Assembly (NCBI RefSeq): GCF_024385505.1
Contig: NZ_JANFLT010000005.1
Coordinates: 682,001-746,000 of the forward strand
Source of the DNA: Arthrobacter zhaoxinii
Lineage (GTDB): Bacteria > Actinomycetota > Actinomycetes > Actinomycetales > Micrococcaceae
Reading direction: 5' to 3'
DNA length: 64,000 bases
Position numbers and translations under genes: made by a program. Under the pieces are notes generated by a model, which was given only the letters and a program-made list of their open reading frames with translations, was not told the DNA's origin and ran no database searches. This document shows positions 1 through 7,669 of the stretch, piece after piece (position 1 is the first letter of the stretch; each line of letters opens with the position of its first letter).

Positions 1-306
1 CAGCCGGACCAGGCTGTCTGACTCGGAAACTCGGAACTCGCCGTCCGGGTCCTCTTCTGACCACCGAGTCCGCACTCCCGGCTGCCCGTCTATCCGGCCC
101 TGAAACCAGAACTGCTCGACGTCGGTCAAGTGCTGAACGAGTCCGGAGACCGTTGTCAGTGAGGGCAGCAGCTGCTTGGCGCCGTCGGCGTTGCTGAGTC
201 CTGCCGCCTTCAGGTGCACCGTGGCCCGGAAGTAGTCCAGGAAACCGGTCAGGGTCTCCCGTTCTCCGGCCGCCTCGGGCGGCTCTACACGAGTGTCTGT
301 CTGCAT
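1..306 (-). CDS. DinB/DUF664-family protein, C-terminus cut by window edge
   Basis: This frame opens with ATG at 306 and runs off the left end without a stop, so only the first 102 residues are visible. The opening pattern resembles DUF664, a branch of the DinB/YfiT four-helix-bundle superfamily: an initial LDYFRATVHLKAAGL segment followed by LVQHLTDVEQFWF about 25 residues later. Family members often use metal and a thiol cofactor such as mycothiol or bacillithiol in transfer or isomerase reactions, but most have no assigned substrate. The conserved H in LVQHL is a likely metal ligand. The gene is divergent from the acetyltransferase that starts at 396. I infer a cytosolic enzyme of unknown substrate. 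Confidence 0.75.
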   Translation of the reverse strand, partial: MQTDTRVEPPEAAGERETLTGFLDYFRATVHLKAAGLSNADGAKQLLPSLTTVSGLVQHLTDVEQFWFQGRIDGQPGVRTRWSEEDPDGEFRVSESDSLVRL

Positions 307-395
307 GCGGCTAATCTAACCGGCCTCGTCCGGGAATCCGCGGCACGGCACGCACGCCATCGGGGCGCCCTGACGCAGCGGCCCGTTTAGGCTGG

Positions 396-818
396 GTGAT
401 CGAATATTCCTACGCCGCTGCCGGCGAATTTTCCGTCTCCGACGTCGTCGACCTCTACTCGTCTGTGGGCTGGACCGCCTACACCGATGACCCGAAGACA
501 CTGCTGCAGGCGCTGTCAGGTTCTTCGACGGTCGCGGTGGCGCGCGAAGAAGGGCGGCTGATTGGACTGGCACGGGTTATTTCCGATGGCCACACCATCT
601 GCTGCCTGCAGGACATCCTGGTTCATCCCCGGTTCCAGCGGTTGGACATCGGCGGGGCGCTGGTATCTGCGGTGCTGCGGCCCTATCCCGCCGTGCGCCA
701 GAAGGTGCTGCTCACGGATGACGAATCCGGACAAAAGGCATTCTACGAGGCGCTCGGGTTCACCCAGTCGACGGCGTTTCTCGCCGGGCCGATGAACGCC
801 TTCGTCCGGTTCGACTAG
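396..818 (+). CDS. GNAT-family N-acetyltransferase
   Basis: The 140-residue protein starts with GTG. It has the GNAT fold pattern: an acidic N-terminal part, VAVAREEGRLIGLARVISDG as strands 2-3, then LQDILVHPRFQRLDIGGALV as strand 4 and the acetyl-CoA pyrophosphate loop, and YEALGFTQS near the end. The loop is a slightly degenerate Q/RxxGxG/A motif (QRLDIGGAL). Such proteins move an acetyl group from acetyl-CoA to an amine. The substrate cannot be read from sequence, and the neighbours give no hint. It is divergent from the DinB-like gene on the left, with about 90 bp between the starts. Confidence 0.85.
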   Translation: MIEYSYAAAGEFSVSDVVDLYSSVGWTAYTDDPKTLLQALSGSSTVAVAREEGRLIGLARVISDGHTICCLQDILVHPRFQRLDIGGALVSAVLRPYPAVRQKVLLTDDESGQKAFYEALGFTQSTAFLAGPMNAFVRFD

Positions 819-954
819 CCCGCCGGAGCGGCGGCAGCGGCTTGCCGCGGGGTCAGCCCGCAGGGGCGGGAAGCCGTGTTTGCTTTCGCCGTGGAAGGCG
901 CTATCGTAGATGCTGGTTCAGACGCGGGCCTTGGTTTCCTCTGTAAGGACACAT

Positions 955-1197
955 ATGCCCCCGCGCCCCATTATCTCCGTGGATGTCTTCCCGGATTTCT
1001 CCGCCATGACGGACAGTACCCTTGAGTCCCTGTGCGATCAGGTGTTCACCCAGCTTGAAGACGGCCCCATCGTTGAAGGGCTCTTCGCGTTCTACCTTTC
1101 CATCCAGACGGAAATTGAAGATCGGCAGTCCGCTCCCGCCTCTCCGCTGACCGCTTCGGCAGCGCCCGAGCAGAGCACGGCCCCCATCCCCGCCTGA
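955..1197 (+). CDS. Small conserved hypothetical protein
   Basis: This is an 80-residue acidic protein that I do not recognise. I chose the ATG at 955 over an upstream ATG at 910 because an AAGGA ribosome-binding sequence lies five bases before it. The first 55 residues look like a folded domain with a regular hydrophobic pattern (ISVDVFPDFSAMTD, then LCDQVFTQLEDGPIVEGLFAFYL). The last 25 residues are a loose Ala/Pro/Ser tail. There is no signal peptide or membrane segment. A strong hairpin terminator follows within 75 bp, so it is probably monocistronic. Confidence 0.6.
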   Translation: MPPRPIISVDVFPDFSAMTDSTLESLCDQVFTQLEDGPIVEGLFAFYLSIQTEIEDRQSAPASPLTASAAPEQSTAPIPA

Positions 1198-1268
1198 ACT
1201 GAAGCGCGGCCCGGAGGACCACCGGGACATGCGGCAGTCCCCGCAGGTAAACGGTCTCCGACACAAAG

Positions 1269-1311
1269 CGTCCCGGCACCCATCGCGTACTACGCGTCGG
1301 GTGCCGGGACG
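1269..1311. terminator. Bidirectional hairpin terminator
   Basis: A perfect 13-bp inverted repeat, CGTCCCGGCACCC and its complement, encloses a 17-nt loop that is itself paired (CGCGTA/TACGCG). It lies between two convergent genes, the small plus-strand protein and the minus-strand GlsB-type gene, so it probably ends transcription from both sides. There is no long T tract. Confidence 0.7.
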
Positions 1312-1331
1312 GCTTAGTTAGTGGTGCCGGG

Positions 1332-1601
1332 CTAGCGGCGTACCTGGTTGCCCTTGCCTCGGCCTGCAACAGCCTCGGCAACGCCGATCAGCAGGACCGC
1401 GGCGATGACGGCCACGATGAATCCAAGGAAGTTGAGCTCCCAAATGTTGCCGGTGCCCAGCAGGCTGGCAATGGATCCGCCGATAACGGAACCGACGAGG
1501 CCCAGCAGCAGAGTCGCCACCATCCCCAGGTTCTGGCGGCCCGGCTTGATCAACCGCGCGAGGGCTCCGATGATTAGCCCTGCAATGATGAATCCGATCA
1601 T
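1332..1601 (-). CDS. GlsB/YeaQ/YmgE-family stress membrane protein
   Basis: This is an 89-residue glycine-rich membrane protein with three hydrophobic segments: IGFIIAGLIIGALA, then MVATLLLGLVGSVIGGSIASLL, then FLGFIVAVIAAVLLIGV. The GxxxGxxA-type packing and the short K/R tail match the GlsB/YeaQ/YmgE (transglycosylase-associated) family, a stress-induced inner-membrane group of unknown mechanism. An in-frame start nine codons upstream exists. I prefer the ATG at 1601 because the membrane domain begins there, as in relatives, and GGGACCAGG precedes it. Confidence 0.85.
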   Translation of the reverse strand: MIGFIIAGLIIGALARLIKPGRQNLGMVATLLLGLVGSVIGGSIASLLGTGNIWELNFLGFIVAVIAAVLLIGVAEAVAGRGKGNQVRR

Positions 1602-1753
1602 GGTCCTGGTCCCTTCGTAGCAGTGCATACAACGGGAGCGGGGAACTCCCGCAAATCCGTTCTGCCATCAATCCTAGACAAGACCCGCCGGATTTCCTAA
1701 GCGTACTGTCTATTTCGGTCCGGGGCGGCCGGGATAACCCCGCCCTTCAGCGG

Positions 1754-3550
1754 CTATTCGAAGACAGGCACGCCGCTGCGTACCAGGCGCCAGTTGTTCT
1801 CGGCGAAGTCCGCCGGATCCACCGCCCCCTGGGCCACTACGTAGTCAATGAGCAGCTGGCGGATTTCCGTCTGCTGGTTGACCAGCACCGGCGCACTCGA
1901 GATGTGTGGGAAGTTGCCGCCGCCGGACTGCCGGTAGTTGTTGGTTGCCACGGCAAACCGCTGGGCCGGATCCACCGGAGCACCGTTGAAGCTCAGGTTG
2001 ACGATGCGCTCCCCCACCGGGCGGCTGATGTCGATGTCATAGTCCACGCCGGACATCATGTCGTAGTTGTAGTCGGGGGTGCCGTTGGCGTTGGTCAGCG
2101 TGGCCGGATCCACCGGAGCACCGGGGGCGGTCTGGGTGAAGTACTTCGCCGAGTACTCCAGGTACTCCTTCACCTGCGCACCAGTCATTTCCACGCCGAA
2201 GAGGGTGTTCGGGAAAACGTACAGTTCGGCCAGATCGCGGATGGTTACCGGACCGGCGGGGATTTCTGCAGTGCGGCTAAAGGGTGCCACCAGCGAGAGC
2301 ACCGGCAGGTCGGCGTTGGGACCGCCGTCGAGCGCCCGGTCCACGGCAGAGGCCTGGACGTAATTCACGAAGTCCATGACGGCGGTGTCACGGTACCGGG
2401 ACTCCTCTGCGGGCATTGACTCGGTGGCGGTGCCGACCGGGGTATTGACGTAATCGATGACCCGCTGGTGCTGTTCGGCAACCAGTTTGGAGACCACAGG
2501 GTCCGCCTCAACGGTGTTCGCATTCAACAGCAATGCCGACGCCGACGTCACGTCCCACTGGCCGCGGGTCTTGGTCAGTTCAAAGTCCATGACGGACAGG
2601 CGCATGCCCCAGTTCAACGGCTCGGTCAGCAGGACCTGCTCGCCGGTGGTTTTGTTGGTCACGAAGCGTTCCGGGATTTCCTGGTGGGCGTGCCCCACCA
2701 GGATGGCGTCGATGCCGGGCACGGTTTCCGCCAGCTGGGTGGAGGCGTTCTCCAAGGGCAGCTCGTCCCCGTAGGAGGAGGTTCCCGAGGTGCCGGAGTG
2801 CGAACTGACCACCACGACGTCGGCGCCGCGGGCCTTCATTTCCGGCACATACTTCTGTGCCTGCTCCACGATGCCGGGGAATTCGAGCTTCCCGTCAACA
2901 TTGTTCTTGTCCCAGATGGCTACGCCGGGATTGGTGAGGCCCAGGATTCCCACCTTTACGGGTTTGTTGCCCTTGGTCTTGACGGTCTTGATGATGTACG
3001 GGGTAAAGGCCGGCTTGTCCGTTGCGGAGTCCACCGCGTTGGCCCCGAGCAGCGGGAAGTTCAGCTGGGACTCGAATTTGCGCAGCATTTCGAGGCCGTA
3101 GTTGAATTCGTGGTTACCCAGCGCAGCGGCGTCGTAGTCCATGGAATTCATGGCCGCGGCCATGGGATGGATTTCCCCTGTTTCGGTAATCGGCTCCGTG
3201 TTGGCGAAGTAATCGGTCAGGGACGTGCCCTGAATGGTGTCGCCGGCGTCGATCAGCATGGTGGACTCCGGTCCCCGGTCGGCCCGTACCGAATCCACCA
3301 GGGTGGAGATCTTCGCCAATCCCACATCGTTGTGCGCGGCGTCGTCATATTCGGCGTCGTTGAAATAGTCCCAGTTCTCGACATAGCCGTGCATGTCCGA
3401 GGTTCCCATAACCGTGACGCTGGTTTTCTGGTCCTTGCCGGCATGCTCCGGCGGCGCGGCCGCTGCGGGTGTCATCGACACGAGTGTAACTGCCACGGCT
3501 GCGGTGACTGCGGTGGCAGCACCCCGGCGTCGGGCGGATGAATGCATCAA
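1754..3550 (-). CDS. Secreted 5'-nucleotidase / 2',3'-cyclic phosphodiesterase
   Basis: This 598-residue exported metallophosphatase begins with a signal peptide (an Arg-rich start, a hydrophobic run, cleavage near TPAAAA at about residue 32). The dinuclear-metal site is clear: SDMHG (Asp52, His54), AGDTIQG (Asp103), GNHEFN (Asn145, His146), SSHSG (His250) and GHAHQE (285-290). The C-terminal half is the substrate-binding 5_nucleotid_C domain (FSRTAEIPAGPVT, later FAVATNNYRQSGGGNFP). Relatives dephosphorylate extracellular nucleotides or cyclic 2',3'-NMPs to salvage phosphate and nucleosides. Translation may start at TTG 3550 (GAGGAG nine bases upstream) or the next codon, ATG 3547. No C-terminal sorting signal is visible, so it is probably released. 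Confidence 0.9.
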   Translation of the reverse strand: MMHSSARRRGAATAVTAAVAVTLVSMTPAAAAPPEHAGKDQKTSVTVMGTSDMHGYVENWDYFNDAEYDDAAHNDVGLAKISTLVDSVRADRGPESTMLIDAGDTIQGTSLTDYFANTEPITETGEIHPMAAAMNSMDYDAAALGNHEFNYGLEMLRKFESQLNFPLLGANAVDSATDKPAFTPYIIKTVKTKGNKPVKVGILGLTNPGVAIWDKNNVDGKLEFPGIVEQAQKYVPEMKARGADVVVVSSHSGTSGTSSYGDELPLENASTQLAETVPGIDAILVGHAHQEIPERFVTNKTTGEQVLLTEPLNWGMRLSVMDFELTKTRGQWDVTSASALLLNANTVEADPVVSKLVAEQHQRVIDYVNTPVGTATESMPAEESRYRDTAVMDFVNYVQASAVDRALDGGPNADLPVLSLVAPFSRTAEIPAGPVTIRDLAELYVFPNTLFGVEMTGAQVKEYLEYSAKYFTQTAPGAPVDPATLTNANGTPDYNYDMMSGVDYDIDISRPVGERIVNLSFNGAPVDPAQRFAVATNNYRQSGGGNFPHISSAPVLVNQQTEIRQLLIDYVVAQGAVDPADFAENNWRLVRSGVPVFE

Positions 3551-3592
3551 TTACAACAACTCCTCATAGTGCGGAAAATGTGACCTTAGGCA

Positions 3593-3609
3593 CCCTTACA
3601 GGGTAAGGG
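3593..3609. promoter_or_regulatory. Inverted repeat in divergent promoter region
   Basis: CCCTTAC-AGG-GTAAGGG is a perfect 7-bp inverted repeat with a 3-bp spacer. It lies in the 198-bp region between the starts of the divergent nucleotidase and M6 protease genes, about 45 bp from the nucleotidase start. The size and position suit a dimeric regulator. No regulator is encoded next to it, so its identity is unknown. Confidence 0.35.
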
Positions 3610-3748
3610 ACCATTTCGGAAGACCCCGGCGTTCTTTCGCTTCCGCTTTTCGTAACAAAGAAAAAAGGACCGACATGCCGCGTGTCACAGCCGACCGGAA
3701 AATGTAGCGTAATGCCACCTCACTCACACTCTGCACTAAGGGGAAACT

Positions 3749-5569
3749 TTGAAAATTGACATGAGACACCGGAGTTTCCGGTGCGCATTGGTGCTGGCCA
3801 TCGGCAGCGCCGTTGTCCTCTCCCCGGTGGCGGCCGTTGCCGCCCCCGCCAAGCCTGCGCCGGCACCCAGCGGGTTCTCCGGCGCACCGGGGCCGGACGG
3901 GAAAGCCGTCAAATCCGACGACCGTTCGGATCCGGCAGCCGATGAACGCCGCCAGCTGAACCAGCAGGCCGTAGAGAAAGTTGTCCGGGGTGAAGCGCCC
4001 GTGCAGGCCCGCGGCGGTTCCAAGTCCGTGCAGGTGGCACCGGGCCAGTGGGCCGAGTACGGGCTGGAGGACAGCGACCAGATCCTGTCCTTCCTCATCG
4101 ACTTCGGCGACCAGGTGGATCCGCGGTTCCCGGCCGCGCCTGCCGGGCCGCAGCACAATGAGATCCCCCAGCCCAACCGCGCCACGGACAACTCAACGTA
4201 CTGGGAGCCCGAGTTTGACCGGCAGCACTACCTGGACATGTTCTTCGATCCGCAGGAAGAGTCGTTGAAGACCCTGTATGAGGAAATGTCCAGCGGCCGC
4301 TATACGGTTGACGGCGATGTCAGCGACTGGGTCACGGTCCCCTACAACTCCGCCAGCTACGGAGAAACCGAGAGCCAGGAGGACATGACCCGCTTCGTAC
4401 AGGACGCTGCCGACGCCTGGTACGAGGCGCAGATCACGGCTGGCAAGAGCCCTGCCGAGATCGATGCCTATCTGGCCGGCTTCGACCAGTGGGACCGCTA
4501 CGACTACAACAACAACGGCAACTTCGATGAACCCGACGGCTACATCGACCATTTCCAGGCCATCCATGCAGGCGAGGGTGAGGAGGCCGGCGCTCCGACG
4601 TCGACCATCTGGGCCCACCGCTGGGCAGTAGGCCAGGCCGGCGCCGGCACGCAGGGACCCGCGACCAACCCGTTCGGCGGCATCCGGATCGGCGATTCGA
4701 AGGTCTGGATCCGCGACTACACCACGGAACCGGAAAACGGCGGCCTCGGCGTCTTCGCACACGAGTACGCCCATGACCTCGGACTTCCGGATCTCTACGA
4801 CACCAGCGGCGGCGAAAACAGCACCGGATTCTGGACACTCATGAGCTCCGGTTCCTGGCTCGGCCACGGCAACGGAACAATCGGCACCACACCGAACCAC
4901 ATGGGGGCCTGGGAAAAGCTGCAGCTCGGCTGGCTGGACTACGACACGGCGACAGCCGGGACAAAGTCCACCCACAAGCTCGGCCCGTCCTTCCACGCAA
5001 CCAAGAAACAGCAGGCTCTGGTGGTCACCCTGCCCCGGGATGCTGCCGGAAACGGCCGTTACTACATCGCCGAAAACCGGCAGTATGTGGGCTATGACGA
5101 CACGTTGCGGACCGGCCCGTACAACTTCGGCTGGGGGGTCAACGCCCCGGACCGGGTGGAGCATTACCCGTACCAGGACGGCCTGCTGATCACGTACTGG
5201 AATGCAGGACAGCGGAACAACAACACCCGCCAGCACCCGGGTTCCGGCCTCGTCCTCCCGGTTGACTCGCATCCGCAGACCCTGAGGTTCTCCGACGGCA
5301 GCATTGCCCGTAACCGCATCCAGAGTTTCGATGCAACGTTCGGCAAGGAGGCCACGGATCCGGTCCTGCTGCACAGGGAAACCGCCACCGGGATGACCAC
5401 GCTGAGCGCACCGTCCCGCCCCGGCGTGCCGGTGTTCGATGACACCAATCCGAATGCCTACTACGATCCCGCGAACCCGCAGGCGAGCGTGGTGGTGGCC
5501 GGAACGGGCACGAAGATAACCGTGGTGAACAGTAATCCGAAGGGCATGATGACGGTGCGGGTGAACTAG
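3749..5569 (+). CDS. Secreted M6-family (immune inhibitor A-like) metalloprotease
   Basis: This 606-residue secreted zinc protease starts at TTG 3749, with AAGGGG five bases upstream; ATG 3761 is an alternative. A signal peptide ends near VAAVAA (about residue 31), and a Pro/Ala-rich propeptide follows. The catalytic motif is HEYAHDLGLPD, an HExxHxxGxxD site with His338, Glu339 and His342. An aspartate-rich loop, DYNNNGNFDEPDG, looks like a calcium site. Later sections (WTLMSSGSWLG, MGAWEKLQLGWLDYD) are typical of peptidase M6. It should degrade extracellular protein for nutrients. It is divergent from the secreted nucleotidase, so the pair may respond together to nutrient limitation, which is inference. 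Confidence 0.9.
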   Translation: MKIDMRHRSFRCALVLAIGSAVVLSPVAAVAAPAKPAPAPSGFSGAPGPDGKAVKSDDRSDPAADERRQLNQQAVEKVVRGEAPVQARGGSKSVQVAPGQWAEYGLEDSDQILSFLIDFGDQVDPRFPAAPAGPQHNEIPQPNRATDNSTYWEPEFDRQHYLDMFFDPQEESLKTLYEEMSSGRYTVDGDVSDWVTVPYNSASYGETESQEDMTRFVQDAADAWYEAQITAGKSPAEIDAYLAGFDQWDRYDYNNNGNFDEPDGYIDHFQAIHAGEGEEAGAPTSTIWAHRWAVGQAGAGTQGPATNPFGGIRIGDSKVWIRDYTTEPENGGLGVFAHEYAHDLGLPDLYDTSGGENSTGFWTLMSSGSWLGHGNGTIGTTPNHMGAWEKLQLGWLDYDTATAGTKSTHKLGPSFHATKKQQALVVTLPRDAAGNGRYYIAENRQYVGYDDTLRTGPYNFGWGVNAPDRVEHYPYQDGLLITYWNAGQRNNNTRQHPGSGLVLPVDSHPQTLRFSDGSIARNRIQSFDATFGKEATDPVLLHRETATGMTTLSAPSRPGVPVFDDTNPNAYYDPANPQASVVVAGTGTKITVVNSNPKGMMTVRVN

Positions 5570-5616
5570 TTCGCCCTTTGCTGGCACCGGCGGCTTGGGC
5601 CGCCTGGGTCGCCTGC

Positions 5617-5696
5617 GGGGCCTGGCTCCGGCGGCAACGAAATTCCAAAGCTCGCAGAGCTCGCTTGGAATATTAAAGCCGCCTCCGCCAGGCCCC
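5617..5696 (+). repeat. Hairpin repeat element, copy 1
   Basis: This is a nested hairpin starting 48 bp after the M6 protease stop. From outside in: GGGGCCTGG (5617-5625) pairs with CCAGGCCCC (5688-5696); GGCGGC (5630-5635) with GCCGCC (5678-5683); and TTCCAA (5643-5648) with TTGGAA (5665-5670). The centre is GCTCGCAGAGCTCGC. AACGAAA and TATTAAA flank the inner arms. The same core occurs at 17549-17641 and, inverted, at 18346-18439. The arm sequences change between copies while pairing is mostly kept. Origin and function are unknown. Confidence 0.85.
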
Positions 5697-5731
5697 TACG
5701 GCTAATCCGGCAGCGTCACCGCACAAAAGAC

Positions 5732-5770
5732 AAACGGCAGGCCAGGGACTACTTCCCCGGCCTGCCGTTT
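5732..5770. terminator. Bidirectional terminator hairpin
   Basis: AAACGGCAGGCC pairs perfectly with GGCCTGCCGTTT around a 15-nt loop. It lies between the convergent M6 protease and GNAT genes. The A/T-rich base on both sides suits termination in both directions. It is separate from the repeat element 36 bp to its left. Confidence 0.75.
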
Positions 5771-5794
5771 CGTTGGTGCTTCGTCGTTTGGCCG

Positions 5795-6319
5795 CTAGAT
5801 CGTTGGCGGGGCGGAGTCTTCCCAGGATTCTTCGCCGTCGGCGTCGAGACGGCCGGTTGGGGTAAGGCCGAGATTGCGGGCCACAGCAGCGGAGGGAAGG
5901 TTTTCCGGATGGATGGATGCCGTGATGCGGACCGGTGGGTGCCGGCGGCGGAGCCAGGCGACCATGGCGCGGGCGGCCTCGGTGGCAGCACCCCGGCCCT
6001 GGAAAGCCTCGCCCACCACCCACGCCACGTCCGACGTCGGGCCCTCGAGCTCCAGGGTCGCCTGGACGAAGCCGATGCTCCGGCCCTCTTCGCGGATAAT
6101 CCAGTTCAGCCAGACCTCTCGTCTGTCCGCTGATGTTCCGACTGTTTGGGCCGCGTACCGGGCGGCCAGGATCTCCGCCGTCGGTGCCTGTCCGCCGATA
6201 TACCGATAGAGGGCGGTGCCGGCCAGGACCTGCACCATTTCCGCCGCATGGTGTACACCCAAGGGTTCAAGCGTCAGCCGATCCGTGGTGATCAGCCCGG
6301 CACGAAGGGTACCCGTCAT
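5795..6319 (-). CDS. GNAT N-acetyltransferase, RimJ/RimL type
   Basis: The 174-residue protein opens with the TDRLTLEPLG pattern of RimJ/RimL-like acetyltransferases. It continues with SIGFVQATLE (strands 2-3), VAWVVGEAFQGRGAATEAA, containing the QGRGAA acetyl-CoA loop, and RITASIHPENLPSAAVARNLGL. This subgroup acetylates protein N-termini, aminoglycosides or other small amines; the substrate here is unknown. A second RimJ-like gene lies 9 bp upstream in the same direction, so the two are probably cotranscribed. Sequence divergence argues against a recent tandem duplication. Confidence 0.85.
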   Translation of the reverse strand: MTGTLRAGLITTDRLTLEPLGVHHAAEMVQVLAGTALYRYIGGQAPTAEILAARYAAQTVGTSADRREVWLNWIIREEGRSIGFVQATLELEGPTSDVAWVVGEAFQGRGAATEAARAMVAWLRRRHPPVRITASIHPENLPSAAVARNLGLTPTGRLDADGEESWEDSAPPTI

Positions 6320-6328
6320 CGCCGGAAC

Positions 6329-6877
6329 CTAGAGAATCCGCTGGAAGAGCAGATGGTCCTGCCACTCCCCCGCAATTCGAAGATAGTCCGGCGCCATACC
6401 GATCCGCTCGAATCCGGAGCGGGCCAGGACTTTCTGCGACGCAGGGTTGTCCAGCAGGGTCGCCGCCTGGATCCGATGCAGTCCGAGCTGGCTGCGGGCC
6501 AGCTCGACGACGGCTGCTACCGCGGCGGTGCCGATCCCTTGTCCGGCGTAGTCACTGCCCACCCAGTAGCCCAGATTGGCCGACTGAAAGGGGCCCTGCA
6601 CTATTCCGGTCAGGGTGATGGTGCCGGCGATCCGTTCGTCCTGGACCAGGACCCAGGGGACCTCGGTACCCGCTGCGTGCTGCACCAGCTTTGCCCGGAG
6701 GACTGCGCGCTGGCCTGCCGGGGTATAGAACGTGTCCTCCCGGAGCGGCTCCCAGGGCGCCAGGTAGCTCCGGTTCCGCTGGTAGGCGGCGGCGAGCGCT
6801 TCGGCGTCGGACAGGTCTGCCACCCGAAGCCGGATGCCGTGCAGCAACTGTGTGTCGGGGAAAGGTTCGCTAAGCAC
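6329..6877 (-). CDS. GNAT N-acetyltransferase, RimJ/YdaF type
   Basis: The 182-residue protein reads from GTG. Family features in order are IRLRVADLSDAEAL, NRSYLAPWEP (typical of RimJ-like enzymes), IAGTITLTGIV, LGYWVGSDYAGQGIGTAAV with the QGIGTA acetyl-CoA loop, and LLDNPASQKVLARSGFE. Close relatives acetylate the N-terminal alanine of ribosomal protein S5 or unknown small substrates. It is the first gene of a two-gene acetyltransferase operon, ending 9 bp before the next start. Confidence 0.85.
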   Translation of the reverse strand: MLSEPFPDTQLLHGIRLRVADLSDAEALAAAYQRNRSYLAPWEPLREDTFYTPAGQRAVLRAKLVQHAAGTEVPWVLVQDERIAGTITLTGIVQGPFQSANLGYWVGSDYAGQGIGTAAVAAVVELARSQLGLHRIQAATLLDNPASQKVLARSGFERIGMAPDYLRIAGEWQDHLLFQRIL

Positions 6878-7036
6878 ACCCGAAGCCTACCTGCCGTGTC
6901 CCGGGTCACTGGGTAAGCCACATCCAGCCGCGCCGCCTCAGGACGTCCAGCCGCAGCGGCGGGCAGTCCGGCGATCCGCGGACCGTTGCGGGCGGCCACG
7001 CGGCCAACTCGCAGGTTGGTGTGGCAAGGTGACCCA

Positions 7037-7486
7037 ATGAACAGGACCGAACGGATTCCAGCATGGCTGCGCCGCACCGGCATCGAGGTGGCCGGCTGGT
7101 CCCTGGTTGTCCTGGGCGTCGCCGCACTGGTACTCCCCGGACCGGGACTGCTCATGGTGGTTGCCGGGTTGGCGGTGCTGTCGCTCCGCTACGCCTGGGC
7201 CCACCGCTGGCTGCACCCCGTGAAGGCCCGCGCCTTCCGTGCTGCGGCGCTGGGTGTGCAGACCACCCCGCGGATTGTGGGCTCGGTCGTAGGCGGGCTG
7301 GCAGTGATAGCCGCCGGCGTGCTCTGGGGTCTCTGGCGGCGGGTGCCGCACTGGTGGCCCCTGCAGGATTCCTGGTGGCTGCCGGGCGGCTGGATCACAG
7401 GTACAACGCTGATCGCGTCGGGCTGCATCGGCCTTGCCCTGATTGCCTACAGCTACGTGCGCTTCCGGCATTCCAGCCGACGCTGA
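7037..7486 (+). CDS. PGPGW/TIGR02611-family membrane protein
   Basis: The 149-residue protein starts at ATG 7037, preceded by AAGGTG. Its first membrane hairpin holds the family signature LPGPGLLMVVAGLAVLS, followed by a basic amphipathic stretch (RYAWAHRWLHPVKARAF). Two further hydrophobic segments follow (VVGGLAVIAAGVLWGLW and ITGTTLIASGCIGLALIAY). Members of this actinobacterial family are small integral membrane proteins of unknown role. It stands alone, and nothing in the sequence indicates regulation. Confidence 0.8.
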   Translation: MNRTERIPAWLRRTGIEVAGWSLVVLGVAALVLPGPGLLMVVAGLAVLSLRYAWAHRWLHPVKARAFRAAALGVQTTPRIVGSVVGGLAVIAAGVLWGLWRRVPHWWPLQDSWWLPGGWITGTTLIASGCIGLALIAYSYVRFRHSSRR

Positions 7487-7669
7487 GACGCTTCGGAAGC
7501 GCCGCCGCACGTCCGACCCGATCCGAAAGTCCGCCTGGGAACGGTTCCGTTCCGGAGCCTGGCCCCGCGTTGCGTTTCCCCGGATCCCTCCGGGACCGGC
7601 TAGGGTGCTTTCACTGCACAAAGCACCGCTGCTGCCTACCCGCACAGCCTGCAATCAAAGGAGATTGGC

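Noticed and set aside
3675-3707. A ten-codon frame with an AAAGGA site upstream of the M6 protease gene, a possible leader peptide
   Set aside because: Too short to support; composition and position give no sign of regulation by attenuation.
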